The notes beneath the pieces were generated by a model that saw only the letters and a program-made list of their open reading frames with translations, did not search any database and had not been told where the DNA came from. Of a DNA stretch of 64,000 nt, positions 11,959-22,767 are shown piece after piece (within the stretch, counting starts at the first letter, position 1; the number at the start of each line of letters is the position of its first letter). The DNA is from Tenrec ecaudatus. Taxonomy: Eukaryota; Chordata; Mammalia; Afrosoricida; Tenrecidae. The position numbers were made by a program, and so were the translations under genes. Location: positions 148,343,525 to 148,407,524 of the forward strand of contig NC_134539.1 in NCBI RefSeq assembly GCF_050624435.1, read 5' to 3'.

Positions 11959-12616
11959 GCAACGACAAAGCCCTGCTATCATGCTAGCATGGGTGTAGCA
12001 GTTTTTTATTTCACTCTCACTTTCGTTTTTAAATGAGCCACGTGACCCATCCTCTGGAGAGCAGAAATCCTGGCAGCACACACAAATGCCTATTACGACC
12101 GGAGCCTGGGACAGGCAGGTCAGCAGCGAGGAAGCCCTTGGCAGAGTTTGTGCAATGGTGCGGCTGCCTGTGAGGTCTTTGAACTGGAAAGCTGGCAACG
12201 GAGGCTGCCTTCAGAGACCTCTCTGGAAGACCTTCCTCGGGGCAGTCCCTGAAGAGGCCCCAGCCCAGCATGGACTGCAGGGCTTTGGGAGCTTTTCCTC
12301 AGGAAAATCTATTCATCAAAAGGCTTTCTGAATGCCCAAGTGCCTCTTTCTTTCCTGGCTTTTCCGTTTACTAAAACAATTTACCAAAATCCTCTCATGG
12401 CTGTAGGTTTGGGTCCTGGTGCTTGACTGGGCCCAGCAGGTTCTTGTCTCACCATGTCACCCCGGGCCTTTCTTCTCTGGGAATTTCATGCCTTGGGGAG
12501 CCTTGGGGTAGAGTTGGGAGACCTAACTCTGTGCCCCTTCATGTTTTAAAGGCAGGTAGCATCTCTGTAGCTGATGACTAGCAGAGGCCATCAAACCTGG
12601 TAAGATTACCTTTATA

Positions 12617-12808
12617 AGGAGCCCTAGTGGCATAGTGGTTATGCATTGGGCTGTGATCCACATGGTCAGCAGTTTGAAACCACCAGCAGCTCCATAGAAG
12701 AAAGAATGGGCTTTCTCCTCCAATAAACAGTTACAGTGTTTGGAAACCCATTGGTGGGTCTCTATGAGTCAGCATTGACTAGATGGCAGTGAGTTTGGCT
12801 TGGGTTTG
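12617..12808 (+). mobile_element. AfroSINE copy, full length
   Basis: Starts at the head 'aggagccctagtggcatagt', has the B-box-like 'ggtcagcagtttgaaaccacc', and ends with 'tctatgagtcagcattgact' and a 'ttggcttgggttt' tail. This is one of the best-preserved copies. Confidence 0.92.
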
Positions 12809-12823
12809 GAAGATCATCTTTGA

Positions 12824-13038
12824 AGGAACCTTGGTGGGTTAACAAGTTGGGCTGTTAGCCTCATGGTCCGCAGTTTAAAACCACCAGCTGCTCAGCTGGA
12901 GGAAGATGAGGCTGCCTACGCTCATAAAGAGGTAAAGTCTCATAAGCCAGACTCAGAAACCCACAGGGAACTTCTGCCCTGTTCTATAGGGTTGCTATGA
13001 ATCAGAGTTGACTGGAAAGCAGTGAGCCTGATTTTGAG
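12824..13038 (+). mobile_element. AfroSINE copy, full length
   Basis: It lies 15 bases after the previous copy. Head 'aaggaaccttggtgggttaa', middle 'ggaggaagatgaggctgcc', tail 'tatagggttgctatgaatc' and 'agagttgactggaaagcagtg'. Confidence 0.92.
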
Positions 13039-14209
13039 TCTTAAACGATCTTTTGTGCCTTGGTATCGTGGGTCTGATTCCTTCTATTTTATACAATCTG
13101 CAAAGTCAAAGAAACCTCATTTCTGTCCTCCGAGGATTTAGCAGCCAGGCTTCCATGGCTGGGGCCACTTGCAGATCCCCTCCCCACCAAGGGCAGCCCC
13201 ACACATACAGAGTAGGGCTGTTCCCTGAGATTGTGTGTTCAAGCCTGTGGCCTTTCAGGAAGGAGATCGCCTGGCCTATTTTTCAAGGAGCTTTGAGCCT
13301 TGAATTGGGTTCAAATTTCCCACCTTTTGGCCAGTGCTTCCCATTTGTGTCCCTCAGGGATTTATCTAATCAATAGGGCAATCAGCGTCTTAACCACTGT
13401 TAGGACGGGTGGTGTGGAAACTTGGGAGTCTCTGCCGACTGTAGAGAAAGTGGTTAATCATCCAGTGTTCCATCCAGCCAGAGGACAAAAACACAAACAG
13501 ATGCATCCCTATGTCAGAGTGCTTTCTCTCTGCGCTTGTCATTCACCCACTGGGGCCTAGAAGAAACGTCCCTAACCCCCATCAAAGTCACTTGAACTTG
13601 AGAGAGAAAGGGTCCTCCAGAGGGCTAGTCACTGTGAAAACCTCTTCACAGACAGTTATCAGAAAGTTTTGAATTTCCACACAAAGTGCTTCCATCACAG
13701 GCAGTCCCCACTGTGGTTAGATGCCCTTTATTTGAATTCGAAGCACATGTTCGAGATCAATTATTCATTTTGCTGTCTGCTGATTCCATCTGACACTCAG
13801 TTTTGCCTGGGGAAGGAGGCTAGCCTTCAGGGCCTCTGTGGGCTGCCAATTCCAAACCAGAGTGCCTGTGGGGGTGGGGGCAGGAGCTTGTGGTATGGAT
13901 CATCCCAATTCATTCCGGACAGGGCCATGGTTCAGAGAAGTGCGGGAGACACGGTGCAGGAGCAGCGGCTGAGGAGACTTCAACCCACCTCTGACCACTG
14001 ATGTGTGGAGGAGGTGGCTCAGTGCTAGAACTTTCCACCTCCGTGTGGGAGATCTGGGTTCCATCTTTAACCATTGCATCTCGTGTTGAATCCCAAGACC
14101 AAGACCAATGAGAGGCCTGATGGTCTATTTCTGGAAATCAGTCCAGTGATCATTTTCAGACCCCTTTACTTAAGGGAAGTTCTCATAAAAGCATCTCTCC
14201 CACAAGCTC
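13039..14209. other. intergenic, nothing recognised
   Basis: No gene or clear repeat. Open frames of about 85-110 codons are present but match no family and have no supporting structure. Confidence 0.35.
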
Positions 14210-14214
14210 AAACC

Positions 14215-14412
14215 AAACTCTTTGGTGTTGAGTTGCTGCAGACTCATGGCAACCATATAGGACAGAATAAAACGGCCCCTCATGTAACTAAGACTGTAAC
14301 TTTTTTACAGGAGCGGAAAGCCCCATCTTTCTTCCATGACGTGGCTGGTGGTTTCGAACTGCTGACCTTGAAGATAGCCGCCCAATGAGTAACCATCATG
14401 CCATCAGGGTTC
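14215..14412 (-). mobile_element. AfroSINE copy, near full length
   Basis: 'gttgagttgctgcagactcatgg' and 'ggacagaataaaacggcccc' mark the tail; 'ggtggtttcgaactgctgacc' and 'catgccatcagggttcc' mark the head. Confidence 0.9.
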
Positions 14413-14811
14413 CTTGACCTCTTACTGGAGATTGTTTAGTCTGACAGGCTATGAAGTCGGCCTTTTCCTTTCTTCTCTTTCCTACTTTTTCTTCTTGTGA
14501 GTTAGGAGGTTTACAGAGCAGATCATCGATCTTCCCTCCAACAATGCACACCTTTTGTTGCAGCTCACCTGGCATTTGCCACAGCAGGCACCATCACCTG
14601 TGCCACTTCCGCCCTGTTTCCTGCTCTGTTCCTCCTTTGCCCCTGCCCCTCTAGACTTTGTCCCTGGGCCGATGCCACCCTGTGGATCCTCAGTGGCTGG
14701 TGACAGGGACACGAAGATAAGTTCAGTTCCAGACACAAAGGGTCACTAACACAGAATGGCAGGATGAGTGGGGCATTGACATTGGGTCATTAATATGCAG
14801 GGAGCCCTGGA

Positions 14812-15025
14812 ACCCTGGTAGCATAGTGATTACATTTTGAGCTGCCAACGGCCAAGACGAGACTTTCTGCCCTTGTGAGGAGTTACCATCTCAGGAGCTC
14901 GCAGGGGCAGTTCTTCAACGTCCTATAAGGTGTCTAGAAGACAGCGTTGAGGTTGTCTGTCTGTTTTATAGGGTTGCCATAAATCAGCATCAACTCTATG
15001 GCAGTGAGTTTCATGGTTGGCTGGT
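14812..15025 (+). mobile_element. AfroSINE copy, rearranged middle
   Basis: Head 'ggaaccctggtagcatagtg' and tail 'tatagggttgccataaatcag' are clear. The region between has a shortened body and an extra 30-40 bases before the final tail. Confidence 0.82.
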
Positions 15026-15033
15026 TGGTGGGT

Positions 15034-15228
15034 GATATAGTGAGCTGTTCCATGTTGGGCTAGTAACTGTAGAGTCGGCAGTTGGAAGCCACCAACTACT
15101 CCCATGCTGAAAAATGAGGCTTTCTGTTCCGTAAAGAGTTACAGCCTCCGAAACTCACAAGGGGAGGTTCTGTTCTGTTTTGTAGGGCTCATTAGGAGTC
15201 TGAATCTATTCTTGATGGCAGCCAGGCC
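15034..15228 (+). mobile_element. AfroSINE copy
   Basis: It follows directly on the previous copy. Landmarks are 'ctagtaactgtagagtcggc', 'gaaaaatgaggctttctgtt', 'taaagagttacagcctccg' and 'ttttgtagggctcattag'. Confidence 0.88.
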
Positions 15229-15727
15229 ATTTACATTTCATTATTTCAATGTTAAATAAATATAATTATAATTTTTAATGGGAAACAGCAGAGACCAAAA
15301 CAGCCATAACAAAGGTGGGTCGTCTTCACGTAAGCATAGGAAAACAAAAATGGGTGAATTAAGGAACAATATGCATCACACCTTAGTTGGGGCGGGGCAG
15401 GGTGGAGGTGGCTCGCTCATGTGCCCAAATTCAATGCTTCCAAGCTTTGGGCTGAGGAAGCAGAATCCCAGAGTGCCATGGTAGCCTCCCCAGGGGGGTG
15501 CCCAAACACTTCCCAGGGGTGTGGTCCATGTTTGAGGCTTGGGGCCCACCAAAGAGGATTCTGAGATGTGGGAATCTCAACCACCTGAGCTGACAGCAGA
15601 GAGCAATTCATTTGGCCTTTCTGCTGCGTCTTTCCCTTTGCTTTAGCTACTTTGTTGTGCTGTACTGAACTATAATTAAGAGCAACATTGCTAAGAAGAA
15701 ACCTGCCAAGGTCCGTATTTCTATGAT

Positions 15728-15836
15728 TTTCTTGCTGGGTGACTTCGGGCAGGTTTCCAAACCTCTCTATGTCTTAATCTCCTCAATTGGGAAATGAAAC
15801 CCATACTAATACCAATCCCAGACTTGTTATAGAGGC
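15728..15836 (+). mobile_element. MIR-type ancient SINE fragment
   Basis: 'gctgggtgacttcgggcagg', 'aaacctctctatgtcttaat' and 'ctcctcaattgggaaatgaa' follow the core order of mammalian MIR (donor-like tgggcaag, cctctgagcctcag, tcatctgtaaaatg). Confidence 0.75.
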
Positions 15837-16372
15837 TGGTGAGTTGGTGCCAACTGAAAATGACCCTACCTCCAACAGAGTGGAACGAACATTTCCCGTG
15901 TCGGCCTCCCAATCATTGCCATGTTCGAGCCTGGGTTTGTAGCCACAACGTCAACCGAACTTGCTGAGGACATTCCTCTTGTTCACGGATCCTCAACTTG
16001 ACCTAGCATGATGTCCTTCTCCAGGGATTGGTCCCTCCTAATAACATGTCTTTGGTATATGAGATGAAGTCTTGCGAGCCTGTCTTCCAAAAAGCATTCT
16101 GGCTGTACGTCTTTCCAGACAATAGGTTTGTTCTTCTGGCAGTTCCAGATTCTTCACCAACACCGCGATCCAAATGCATCAATTCATCATGGGTTTTTTT
16201 GATTCGTTGTCAGACTTGGACAGGCCTATGAAGCAATTGAAAATTCCATGCCTTGAGTTAAGCCTACCTGAGTCTTCAAATTGACATTTTGGCTAATTAA
16301 CATTTTAAAGAAGTCTGTGGCTGCAGGTTTGCCTGATGCAGTGAGTCATGTGATGCCTTGACTCCTAGGTCC
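15837..16372 (-). mobile_element. RTE (BovB-like) LINE 3' fragment
   Basis: The minus-strand RTE ORF 3' region is recognisable by 'agcatgatgtccttctccag', 'taacatgtctttggtatatg', 'gcattctggctgtacgtctt' and 'tgaaaattccatgccttgag'. These follow the order of afrotherian RTE1 as I remember it. No coding capacity is left. Confidence 0.8.
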
Positions 16373-16429
16373 ATGAGTTGGTGTAAGAAGAACTATTGGG
16401 GGAGAGGCAACACTGACTCTGGGTGGCCC

Positions 16430-16618
16430 CTTGGGGGCCAGATGTGAACTGTGCTCCAAAGAGTTTTCGCTGGCTGATTTTTGGGGGGTGGGGTGGTGGT
16501 GGTAGAAGTAGATAGCTAAGCCTTTCCTCCAAGAAGCCTCTAAGTGGACTTGAACTTCCCATCGCTCGGTCAGCAGGCAAGTGTCTTAACATTTTGTGCC
16601 ACTCAGAGACTCCCTGGT
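16430..16618 (-). mobile_element. AfroSINE copy, older subfamily
   Basis: It has the second-subfamily middle 'agaagtagatagctaagcc' and 'tccaagaagcctctaagtgg', then 'cttgaacttcccatcgctcgg' and the head 'actcagagactccctgg'. A T/G-rich run near 16480-16500 interrupts it. Confidence 0.72.
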
Positions 16619-17002
16619 AAGCAACAGATGAGATGATATTTGTCAATGTCCAGAACAGAGCCCGTCACGCCGTGAGCAGTGTACTCTTCATCATGTTTGA
16701 CGTTGCCTCCGGACTTTACGTTTCCTAACTTTTGACACTGAGCCAAGAGAACAGAGTAAAATTGCTGTAACCATTTCGTAGAGGCAGATGAGTTATTCCC
16801 TTCCGAATGTAAATGGATTCTGTCTGGGCTTACCAAACACAGTCCAGCTCTCCGAAAGCCCACCCTGTCTCCCCTGGAGTACAGTGTCAAGATTCCATGG
16901 AAAGACACTGTGAAAATATCAGTACGGCTCAGAAAGACAGCGAGCTTAGAGAAGAGTGCCAAATCAGGAAAAATGCAAGCTCCCTATTACATTGAGTGAG
17001 GA

Positions 17003-17131
17003 CCCCTGGGGTTGTGCAGTGGTTACAAGGCTCCGCTGCTAACTGAAAGGTTGCAGGTACAACCCCACTACAGCCCCTCCCAAAGAAAAAGATATATAAA
17101 TCTACTTTGTCAAGATAGTTTCCGTAAAGTT
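17003..17131 (+). mobile_element. AfroSINE head fragment
   Basis: 'ggacccctggggttgtgcag', 'gctgctaactgaaaggttgc' and 'acagcccctcccaaagaaaa' give the head; a weaker match runs to 'agtttccgtaaag'. The tail is missing and is replaced by the unexplained stretch at 17132-17284. Confidence 0.75.
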
Positions 17132-17284
17132 GTTTCTAAAAGTATTCATACTACTGAACGTCCTACTGGTAACATGACTGAAGATCATACTATTGTAGCT
17201 GTCTTATATCCCACTGTCACACGTCGATTTCTAGCTGAAGCAAATGCTCACTGTGATCCAGTAAATTAGAGAAAATTCAAGAGG
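17132..17284 (+). other. unexplained stretch with open frame ending at 17269
   Basis: About 150 bases between an AfroSINE head and an RTE fragment match neither. One frame reads cleanly, containing HTTERPTGNMTEDHTIVAVL and then YPTVTRRFLAEA, and ends in TAG at 17267-17269. The codons look non-random (T/A-ending). It may be a scrap of a retrocopied gene, but I do not recognise the protein, and a chance frame is possible. Confidence 0.35.
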
Positions 17285-17577
17285 TGGTGGCTGTGAGGTG
17301 CTGTGGAATCAGTTACAACCCATAGGCACCCGATGCACCACAGAAGGAAACCCTGCATGGTCCTGCACCATCCTCACAGTTACCCCTGTGCCTGAGCACA
17401 TGCTTGCAGCCACCATGCCATTCCATCTCCTGGAGGGCCTGCCTCTACTTCACGGCCCTTCCACGTTACAAGCATGATGTCCTTCTCCAGGGACCAGCCT
17501 CTCGCAATATGTTCATAGTAGGTAAGATGAAGTCCTGCCATCTTTTCCTCTGAGAAGAATTCTAGTCATAATTCTTT
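17285..17577 (-). mobile_element. RTE (BovB-like) LINE, left part, interrupted
   Basis: 'ctgcaccatcctcacagtta', 'agcatgatgtccttctccag' and 'gtaagatgaagtcctgccat' are the RTE 3' landmarks. The homology resumes at about 18503 after an inserted L1 segment. Confidence 0.8.
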
Positions 17578-18502
17578 TTAAAAATCGTTATATTATGGGC
17601 TCATACAACTCTTATCACAATCCATACACACATCAATTGTATAAAACATATTTGTGCATTCATTTCCCTCATCATTCTCAAAACATTTGCTCTCCACTTA
17701 AGCCCCTGACATCAGCTCCTCAGTTTCGCCTCCCTTCCCGTTCCCCCCTCCTTCATGAACCCTTGATAATTTATAAATTATTATTTTGTCATATCTTGCC
17801 CTGTCTGACATATCCCTTCACCCACTTTTCTGTTGTCCATCCCCTCAGGGAGGATGTCATATGTAGATCCTTGTAATCGGTTCCCTCTTTCCAAACCACC
17901 TTCCCACTACCCTCCCAGTATCGCCACTCACACCGCTGGCCCTGCAGTCATCCACCCTAGATTCCCTGTGTTTCCAGTTCCTATCTGTACCAGTGTACAT
18001 CCTCTGGTCTAACCAGACTTGCAAGGTAGAATTGGGATCATGATAATGGGGGTGGGGAGAGGAGGAAGCATTTAGGAACTAGAGGAAAGGTGTATTTTTC
18101 ATCATTGCTACATTGCACCCTGACTGGCTCGTCTCCTCCCTGATACCCTTCTGTAAGGGGATGTATCAGTGGCCTACAAACGGGCTTTGGTTCTCCCCCC
18201 TGCACTCCCCCACCCCATTTACTATTATAAGATTTTTTTTGCTCTGATGATGCCTGATACCTGATCCCTTGGACACCTCTTGATCCCACAGGCTGGTGTG
18301 CTTCTTCCATGTGGGCTTTGCTGCTTCTGAGCTAGATAGTTGCTTGTTTACCTTCAAGCCTTTAAGACCCCAGATGCTATATCTTTTGATAGCCAGGCAC
18401 TGTCAGCTTTCTTCGCCACATTTGCTTATGCACCCATTTACCATCAGTGATTGTATCATAGAGGGCTGCACACAATGACATGATTTTTTTGTTCTTGATG
18501 CC
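17578..18502 (-). mobile_element. L1 LINE 3' UTR segment inserted in RTE
   Basis: On the minus strand this is the 3' end of an afrotherian L1. Landmarks are 'gggctcatacaactcttatc', 'cacaatccatacacacatc', 'tgaacccttgataatttat' and 'tcaagcctttaagacccc'. The same family occurs on the plus strand at 24164-25053 and on the minus strand at 59842-60125. No ORF2 remains. Confidence 0.78.
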
Positions 18503-18782
18503 TGATAACTTCTAAGACAGATTGGCTTGTCCTTTTAGGAGTCCACGGCATTTAGTACTGCAATTCAAATACGTGGAGTCTTCTTAGATCTTCCCTATTC
18601 ATTGTACAACTGGCACATGCACCAGAGACCGGAAAATACCATGGGTTGGGTCAGGCACACATTAGGTCTCTAAGTACCACCCTTGTTTTTCAATGCTCTT
18701 AAAAGATCTTGTGTAGCAGACTTCCCTAATGCAACTAGTCTTTTGATATCTCTTGACTGCTGCTTCCATTGTGGAAAGAGTA
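18503..18782 (-). mobile_element. RTE (BovB-like) LINE, right part
   Basis: Continuation of the element at 17285: 'ttctaagacagattggcttg', 'attcattgtacaactggcac', 'ccatgggttgggtcaggcac' and 'tcttgactgctgcttccat' follow the RTE order without a gap after the L1 is removed. Confidence 0.8.
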
Positions 18783-19004
18783 GGCTTATTACCCAAAAAT
18801 GATTGCTACCACTCAATTAATCTGGTGGAGTTGAACCTACATTGCCTGGGGACAGTGTTGTACTGGGGACCCCATGAGTCTTTAAACTACGGAATGTTGA
18901 ATTCGTTTCAGGTGAGGAAAGGATGGTCCTTGATCTACAATGTAAAGCACACTTTAGTATGAGGGCACACTTTAGTACAAGGATTGTGCCTTTAAATCAG
19001 AAAA

Positions 19005-19145
19005 AAACTCTGGGTTCAAATTCCAGATGTGTTTCTTATCAGTGGTATGATCTTGGACAATATCTTAATTGTCACTAAGCATAGGTTTTCTCATGAGCAT
19101 AAATGGAGAGATTACTATTTGCCTTGTAAGCTCATTGTGAAACAT
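19005..19145 (+). mobile_element. MIR-type ancient SINE fragment
   Basis: 'tctgggttcaaattccagat', 'gatcttggacaatatctta' and 'tctcatgagcataaatggag' follow the MIR core order, with expected old-repeat divergence. Confidence 0.65.
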
Positions 19146-19289
19146 ATCTCTACATCCAGAGTGACTCCAGTATTTACAAATACACCTGTTTTTGCTCAGT
19201 CTTCCTGAAGAAGAACGGAGGCTCCAGTCTCCAGAATGGGTTACACGTCAACCTAAACAAACACAAACCCTTACAACAGCACCAAGAAG

Positions 19290-19896
19290 TAACATCACGA
19301 TAATTGGAGAAAAGATTGACTTTATTGGGAATTTAATTGTACTCTGCTCATACTCATGGAAGCAGCAGTCACAAAACTTCTTGCATTTGACAAGTTTGCA
19401 GTAAAAGGCCTCTTTTAACTGAAGATGTCACTTTGGAGATTGCGGTGCGCCTGACCTAGTCGCCAATCTTGTATATAAAAGCTGGGCACCAAAGAAGAAA
19501 AATCAAGGAATTGCTGCCTTTAAACGATGGTGCTAGTGAAGAATATCGAACGAAGTGTGGGATGTCAGAAGAGCAAACACAGATGTCTTGGAGGAAGCCC
19601 CTTCAGAATGTCCTTCAGAAGCGAGCCTGGTGTGACTTGCCTCGTGTCGTTTGGACATGTTAACAAGAGGGGAAAGTCCCTAGAGAAGGATATCATGCAT
19701 GGTTGGTTAAGTAGAGGATTGGTGAAAAAGAGACAAAGACCCTGACTGATATAGACTGGCACATTGGCTCCAACAATGGGCTCAAACACAGGAAGGTTGT
19801 GCAGATGGTGTACGACTGGGCCGTGTTTTGTTCTACTGTAGATGGGATTGCTTTGATTTGGAACTGACTGGACAGCACCGAATGACAATATCATGT
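19290..19896 (+). mobile_element. RTE (BovB-like) LINE, 3' half
   Basis: Plus-strand RTE: 'aacatcacgataattggaga', 'ttggaggaagccccttcaga', 'ggacatgttaacaagagggg', 'gacattggctccaacaatggg'-type sequence and the 3' end 'ttggaactgactggacagcacc'. The frame is broken repeatedly, so it is a dead copy. Confidence 0.82.
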
Positions 19897-20049
19897 GCTC
19901 ATGAAACCATTATTTCCTTGTTGGCTTCATATACATCAGTGATCATATGGCTCAGTAAAATCTAAAAGCAATATAAGCATTAGCTGGGATACTCTCCCAT
20001 GGGAAATCACCCATAGTTAGGGCTTTAGTACTAACTGAGCCAGATGCCT

Positions 20050-20188
20050 GGGTACACTGCCTGCAACAGTGAGCTCAAACACAGCAAGGATTGTGAAGAT
20101 ACCGCCGGACCTGGCCAAGTGGGGTTCTGTCATACGTACATAGGGTGGCTATGAGTTGGAATTGACCTAACAGCAGCAACAACAAACT
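20050..20188 (+). mobile_element. RTE 3' terminal fragment
   Basis: 'gcaacagtgagctcaaacac', 'aaggattgtgaagataccg' and 'gtggctatgagttggaattg' lead into the (CAA)-type end 'acagcagcaacaacaaac' characteristic of RTE 3' ends. Confidence 0.8.
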
Positions 20189-20605
20189 TCAATCGCAGCC
20201 TTGGAAGATAGATCACAACCCTGAACACCCTTGAAATGAGTGGCATTCTACTCAGAAGATCATGTGCCTCCTCGGGGTGCATGCCTTCTTCACAGCACCT
20301 GGCTAAGGTGACGCGCACGAGAGCACTGTTTCTAAATAACAATATGTCATCATGGTGTCGACTATAAAGCCTGAGGTCAAGTGTCTGCTGCCATCTTCTT
20401 CCTGCTCCTACAAGAAACTGATTTTGCCCTCCGCCCTGATATTAATGACCTGTGGGATTTGAGAGGAAAATCACCCAACCTCATTGATCCATGGTTTCAA
20501 ATACGTCCACAGAAGTGTTGCATTAAGTTACTTTCTGATTCCTAGCAGTTGTCAACTATGATGGTTTCATCTGTTTTCAAACAAATGGCTTTAAAAAAAA
20601 AAGAG
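20189..20605. other. intergenic, nothing recognised
   Basis: No gene or clear repeat. A short A-run closes it near 20591-20602. Confidence 0.35.
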
Positions 20606-21118
20606 TGAGGTAGTTTATTGTGTCAACCTGGCCAATAAGCACATGTGGGGTAAATTGAAGGGCAGAGGGATAAACTGCTCGGTGAGACTCACCTTTCTAG
20701 TTCGTGGGTCTCTTGCTTTGTGATGGTAGAATCAGGATGCAGTTGCCTTAGCCAGTTCCCTGCTTTAGTTAGCAAGGTTGACTTCCTGCAAGACATCGCC
20801 AAGGAGAAGCCACATGGACCTACCCCAATGCAGCCCTGGGTGCTGGAGCAGCCGTGTGGAGACCCCTGCCAGTGCTGAGATGCTTACATGTTCACTGATT
20901 CAGCTTTCCTCCTGCAGTCGGTGTCATTGGGTCTGTTTTGTGAGATGGAGGAGGACTTTGTGGATTGGTGGCGGACATATGGGTTAATGTTGGACTTGTG
21001 GGCTTGGGCAGCACTGAGTTGGGATGTTTTCTTGATGTGCACTTAAACTTGATATAAAACTCTCTCTTATACTTGAGTTTCTGTGGATTTGTTTCTCTAA
21101 TTTACCCAGACTAACTCA
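20606..21118 (-). mobile_element. LTR-like or unclassified interspersed element
   Basis: The 513-base block begins 'tgaggtagtttattgtgtca' and ends 'ttacccagactaactca', giving near-inverted TGAG(G/T)TAG termini in TG...CA form. Inside are 'ccacatggacctaccccaat' and 'ggagacccctgccagtgctg'. I recall similar sequence as a high-copy afrotherian repeat but cannot name the family. No target duplication is evident, and there is no reading frame. Confidence 0.5.
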
Positions 21119-21187
21119 GGACAGAAGAAAAGGGTTTTTTTATTAGCATATGAAATTTAGTGCATTTTGAAAAATGTTCACAATTAC

Positions 21188-21335
21188 TGCCCTCTCTGGG
21201 GAGGAAGAAGTAGCCTTCTGCTTTCATAAAGATGTACTGCTCCAAAACCCAAAGGGGCAGGTCTATTCCATCCTCTAGGGGAGCTGTGAGTTGGAAACAA
21301 CTCAAGGGCAATGTGTTTGTTTGTTTGGGGGTTGG
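21188..21335 (+). mobile_element. AfroSINE 3' part
   Basis: The head is missing. 'gaagtagccttctgctttca', 'aaacccaaaggggcaggtct' and 'gagctgtgagttggaaacaa' are the tail landmarks, ending in 'gtttgtttgtttgg'. Confidence 0.82.
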
Positions 21336-22712
21336 CTCATTTCTGAATTCATCTGGAGAGTCCCAACTTCGGGTTTTTTAATTGTTATTTTTCCTGCTTC
21401 TTTCAAAAACACAAGGCTGACATCTACCTATCTGTAATGAGCATGCCATACTTACCAAGAGAGTGAATTGGAAAGTCAATGGAAGTTCTCTGTATCAGGC
21501 CTACCCCGCAGGTCAGCTACCATGTTCCTTTTCTCATAACCAGGCGCAATCAAGAGCAAGCGTTAAGGCATAGTTGTAGCCTGACTTTTTAAAAGGTGAA
21601 ATACCGCCTTGTAACAGTGGTAGCAGGAGGCAGGTGGTAACAGGAAAATATGTAGCAGCATAGAGAGTGGGCATTGAGAGTCTGGTGAGGGAAAGGACCT
21701 TTCTGCCGTGAAACCACAACAGGGCATCAACAGTCCCATTCCATTCTGTGAAGCACCACAGCTCCGAAAGTAAGCAAGTTGGAGAAGAACATGTGTAGTC
21801 AGTGGTGATTGATCCTTTGTGCGCCTCTATTTTCTGATCTGGGGAAGCCATCGCCCAGTGGTGGCCCTCCCATGTGTAAAACTGACTACCACGTCAGCAT
21901 CTTGACTTCCACAAACCCCCGCTTCTGAGCACGAGGAGGGCTGGGCTGGTCTTAGGACCACACAGTGATACAAAGCAGAGGACCGAGAGCTCTACACAGT
22001 ATTCCAGGTGCTGTTTCCAACCCCAAGCCTGGTGTGAGACCCCGGGAAGTAGCAATGCTCCTGTAACAGAGCTGAACCTTGACTATGAGCTGAAGTGTGC
22101 AGAAGGCCTCTCTCGCTATTCCATGACATCTACCGTGGGGAGTCCTTGGGGAACGGAACGGTCAACGGTCAACGATATAAAGGTTCGCTAATCTTTTCCC
22201 CAGAAATGCGACTTATTATGCAAACAGCGGGAGCACTTTTTTTGAAAGCTCTGGGCGATTAGGACACAGAAGACTCTTGAGAACGTATTGTCCTTCCAAG
22301 ACTCGAGGTGGGGAGGGTAACAAAAGAGGGGGGTGTCTTCATAAATTTTGTGGGGGGAAAAAGATTCCAATAACTTTGAATTCCATTGTTTTTGAAAGAA
22401 TCACCCCACCCCACTGCCATAAGAATGATTTTGCAGTCAGGAGGAAGGCAAAAATAAGTAAATAAATAAAATAAATTTCTAATTTTCACCCAAATCGAGG
22501 ACTATGTTTTGACGTACATACATTGTGAAATGCAATTATGACTATGAAAAAATAACTACCTTAATAAGAACAATTATTTTTTCGAAAAGCCTCTGGTAAT
22601 TGCCATTCTATCAGGAGGCTGAGTATTCTTGGTCACCATTGTGCCACCTTGTGGTCACAAGAGAACACATATTTTTCCATTAAGTAAATCCTTTCAGTCC
22701 CTCCCTACCCCC

Positions 22713-22767
<55 letters not shown>

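Noticed and set aside
12600-13040. AfroSINE heads as functional tRNA genes
   Set aside because: The heads keep A- and B-box-like sequence but cannot form a complete tRNA cloverleaf, and they are joined to the SINE body and tail.
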